Source of the DNA: Candidatus Didemnitutus sp.
GTDB lineage: Bacteria; Verrucomicrobiota; Verrucomicrobiia; Opitutales; Opitutaceae
Length of the DNA: 6,460 nucleotides
Direction of reading: 5' to 3'
Assembly: GCA_030682505.1 (NCBI GenBank)
Contig: JAUXOH010000201.1
Coordinates: 1 to 6,460 of the forward strand
Shown here one piece after another: positions 6,354 to 6,460 of the stretch. The number at the start of each line of letters is the position of its first letter. Position 1 is the first letter of the stretch. Position numbers and translations under genes: made by a program. The notes under the pieces are model-generated. The model was not told the origin of the DNA. It worked only from the letters and a program-made list of their open reading frames with translations, and searched no databases.

Positions 6354-6460
6354 TTAGAATGGATAAAAATGTTCCTGCTGCCAGCCGAGGAGGGCCTTGA
6401 GGCGGGCATTGGAAACAAGGCTCTGACGGTCAGCGAGGGGGCGTTTGAGGGTTTTCACTC
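6354..6460 (-). CDS. C-terminal fragment of a probable NAD-dependent epimerase/dehydratase
   Basis: On the minus strand an open frame enters from the right edge and runs 34 codons to TAA at 6356-6354. It reads VKTLKRPLADRQSLV, then SNARLKALLGWQQEHFYPF at the C-terminus. The stretch SNARLKALLGWQQEH resembles the end of extended short-chain NAD(P)-dependent epimerases and dehydratases, where 'N.RAK..LGW.P.HSW' is common. In those proteins this helix and turn belong to the small substrate-binding domain. The active site and Rossmann fold would lie outside the window. The gene converges on the glucan locus and ends 95 bases from the symporter stop, so it belongs to a separate transcription unit. 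The family call rests on this short motif alone. The GTG at 6458-6456 could in principle start a tiny ORF, but a fragment of a longer gene is much more likely. Confidence 0.55.
   Translation of the reverse strand, partial: VKTLKRPLADRQSLVSNARLKALLGWQQEHFYPF

Noticed and set aside
6209..6418. 69-codon minus-strand frame over the right end
   Set aside because: It competes with the overlapping frame that gives an epimerase-like C-terminus, runs into the symporter gene, and has an Arg/Ser-rich product without motifs.
1..6460. CRISPR array, tRNA, rRNA, insertion sequence or phage attachment site
   Set aside because: No regularly spaced direct repeats, tRNA-like cloverleaf, transposase motif or terminal inverted-repeat pair was seen on either strand.

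Overview
The window is a GC-rich (roughly 60% or more) stretch of bacterial DNA from a Gram-negative organism. It carries four plus-strand genes head to tail and the tail of a fifth gene on the minus strand. The TonB-dependent receptor, the exported glycoside hydrolases, the lack of any SusD-like partner gene in view and the style of the proteins fit a polysaccharide-degrading Verrucomicrobiota (Opitutales-like) bacterium. That placement rests on general resemblance and is not proven; a proteobacterium is the main alternative.

Layout: (1) 1-2520, a TonB-dependent outer-membrane receptor whose N-terminus lies outside the window. (2) 2549-2586, a strong intrinsic terminator. (3) 2598-4001, an exported GH30 glycosidase of the glucosylceramidase / beta-1,6-glucanase type. 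(4) 4009-4821, an exported single-domain GH16 laminarinase-type endo-beta-glucanase, 7 bases after GH30. (5) 4879-6258, a GPH-family (MelB-like) sugar:cation symporter. (6) 6259-6353, a short convergent intergenic region with an inverted repeat and a probable minus-strand terminator. (7) 6354-6460, minus strand, the C-terminal 34 codons of what looks like an NAD-dependent epimerase/dehydratase.

The four plus-strand genes read as a compact beta-glucan utilisation locus, most likely for laminarin or a similar beta-1,3-glucan with beta-1,6 branches. The receptor would bring oligosaccharides across the outer membrane. GH16 would cut the beta-1,3 backbone, GH30 would remove or cut beta-1,6-linked glucose, and the symporter would carry the small products across the inner membrane. 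No cytoplasmic beta-glucosidase, regulator or SusD-like protein is in the window. The substrate is inferred from the enzyme pair, not shown directly.

The least ordinary point is regulatory. A strong terminator ends only 11 bases before the GH30 start codon, leaving GH30 with no normal leader or Shine-Dalgarno site. A possible 21-codon leader ORF with its own AAGGAG runs through the hairpin and overlaps the GH30 start as ATGA. I see no CRISPR array, tRNA, rRNA, insertion sequence or clear novel defence or mobile system here.
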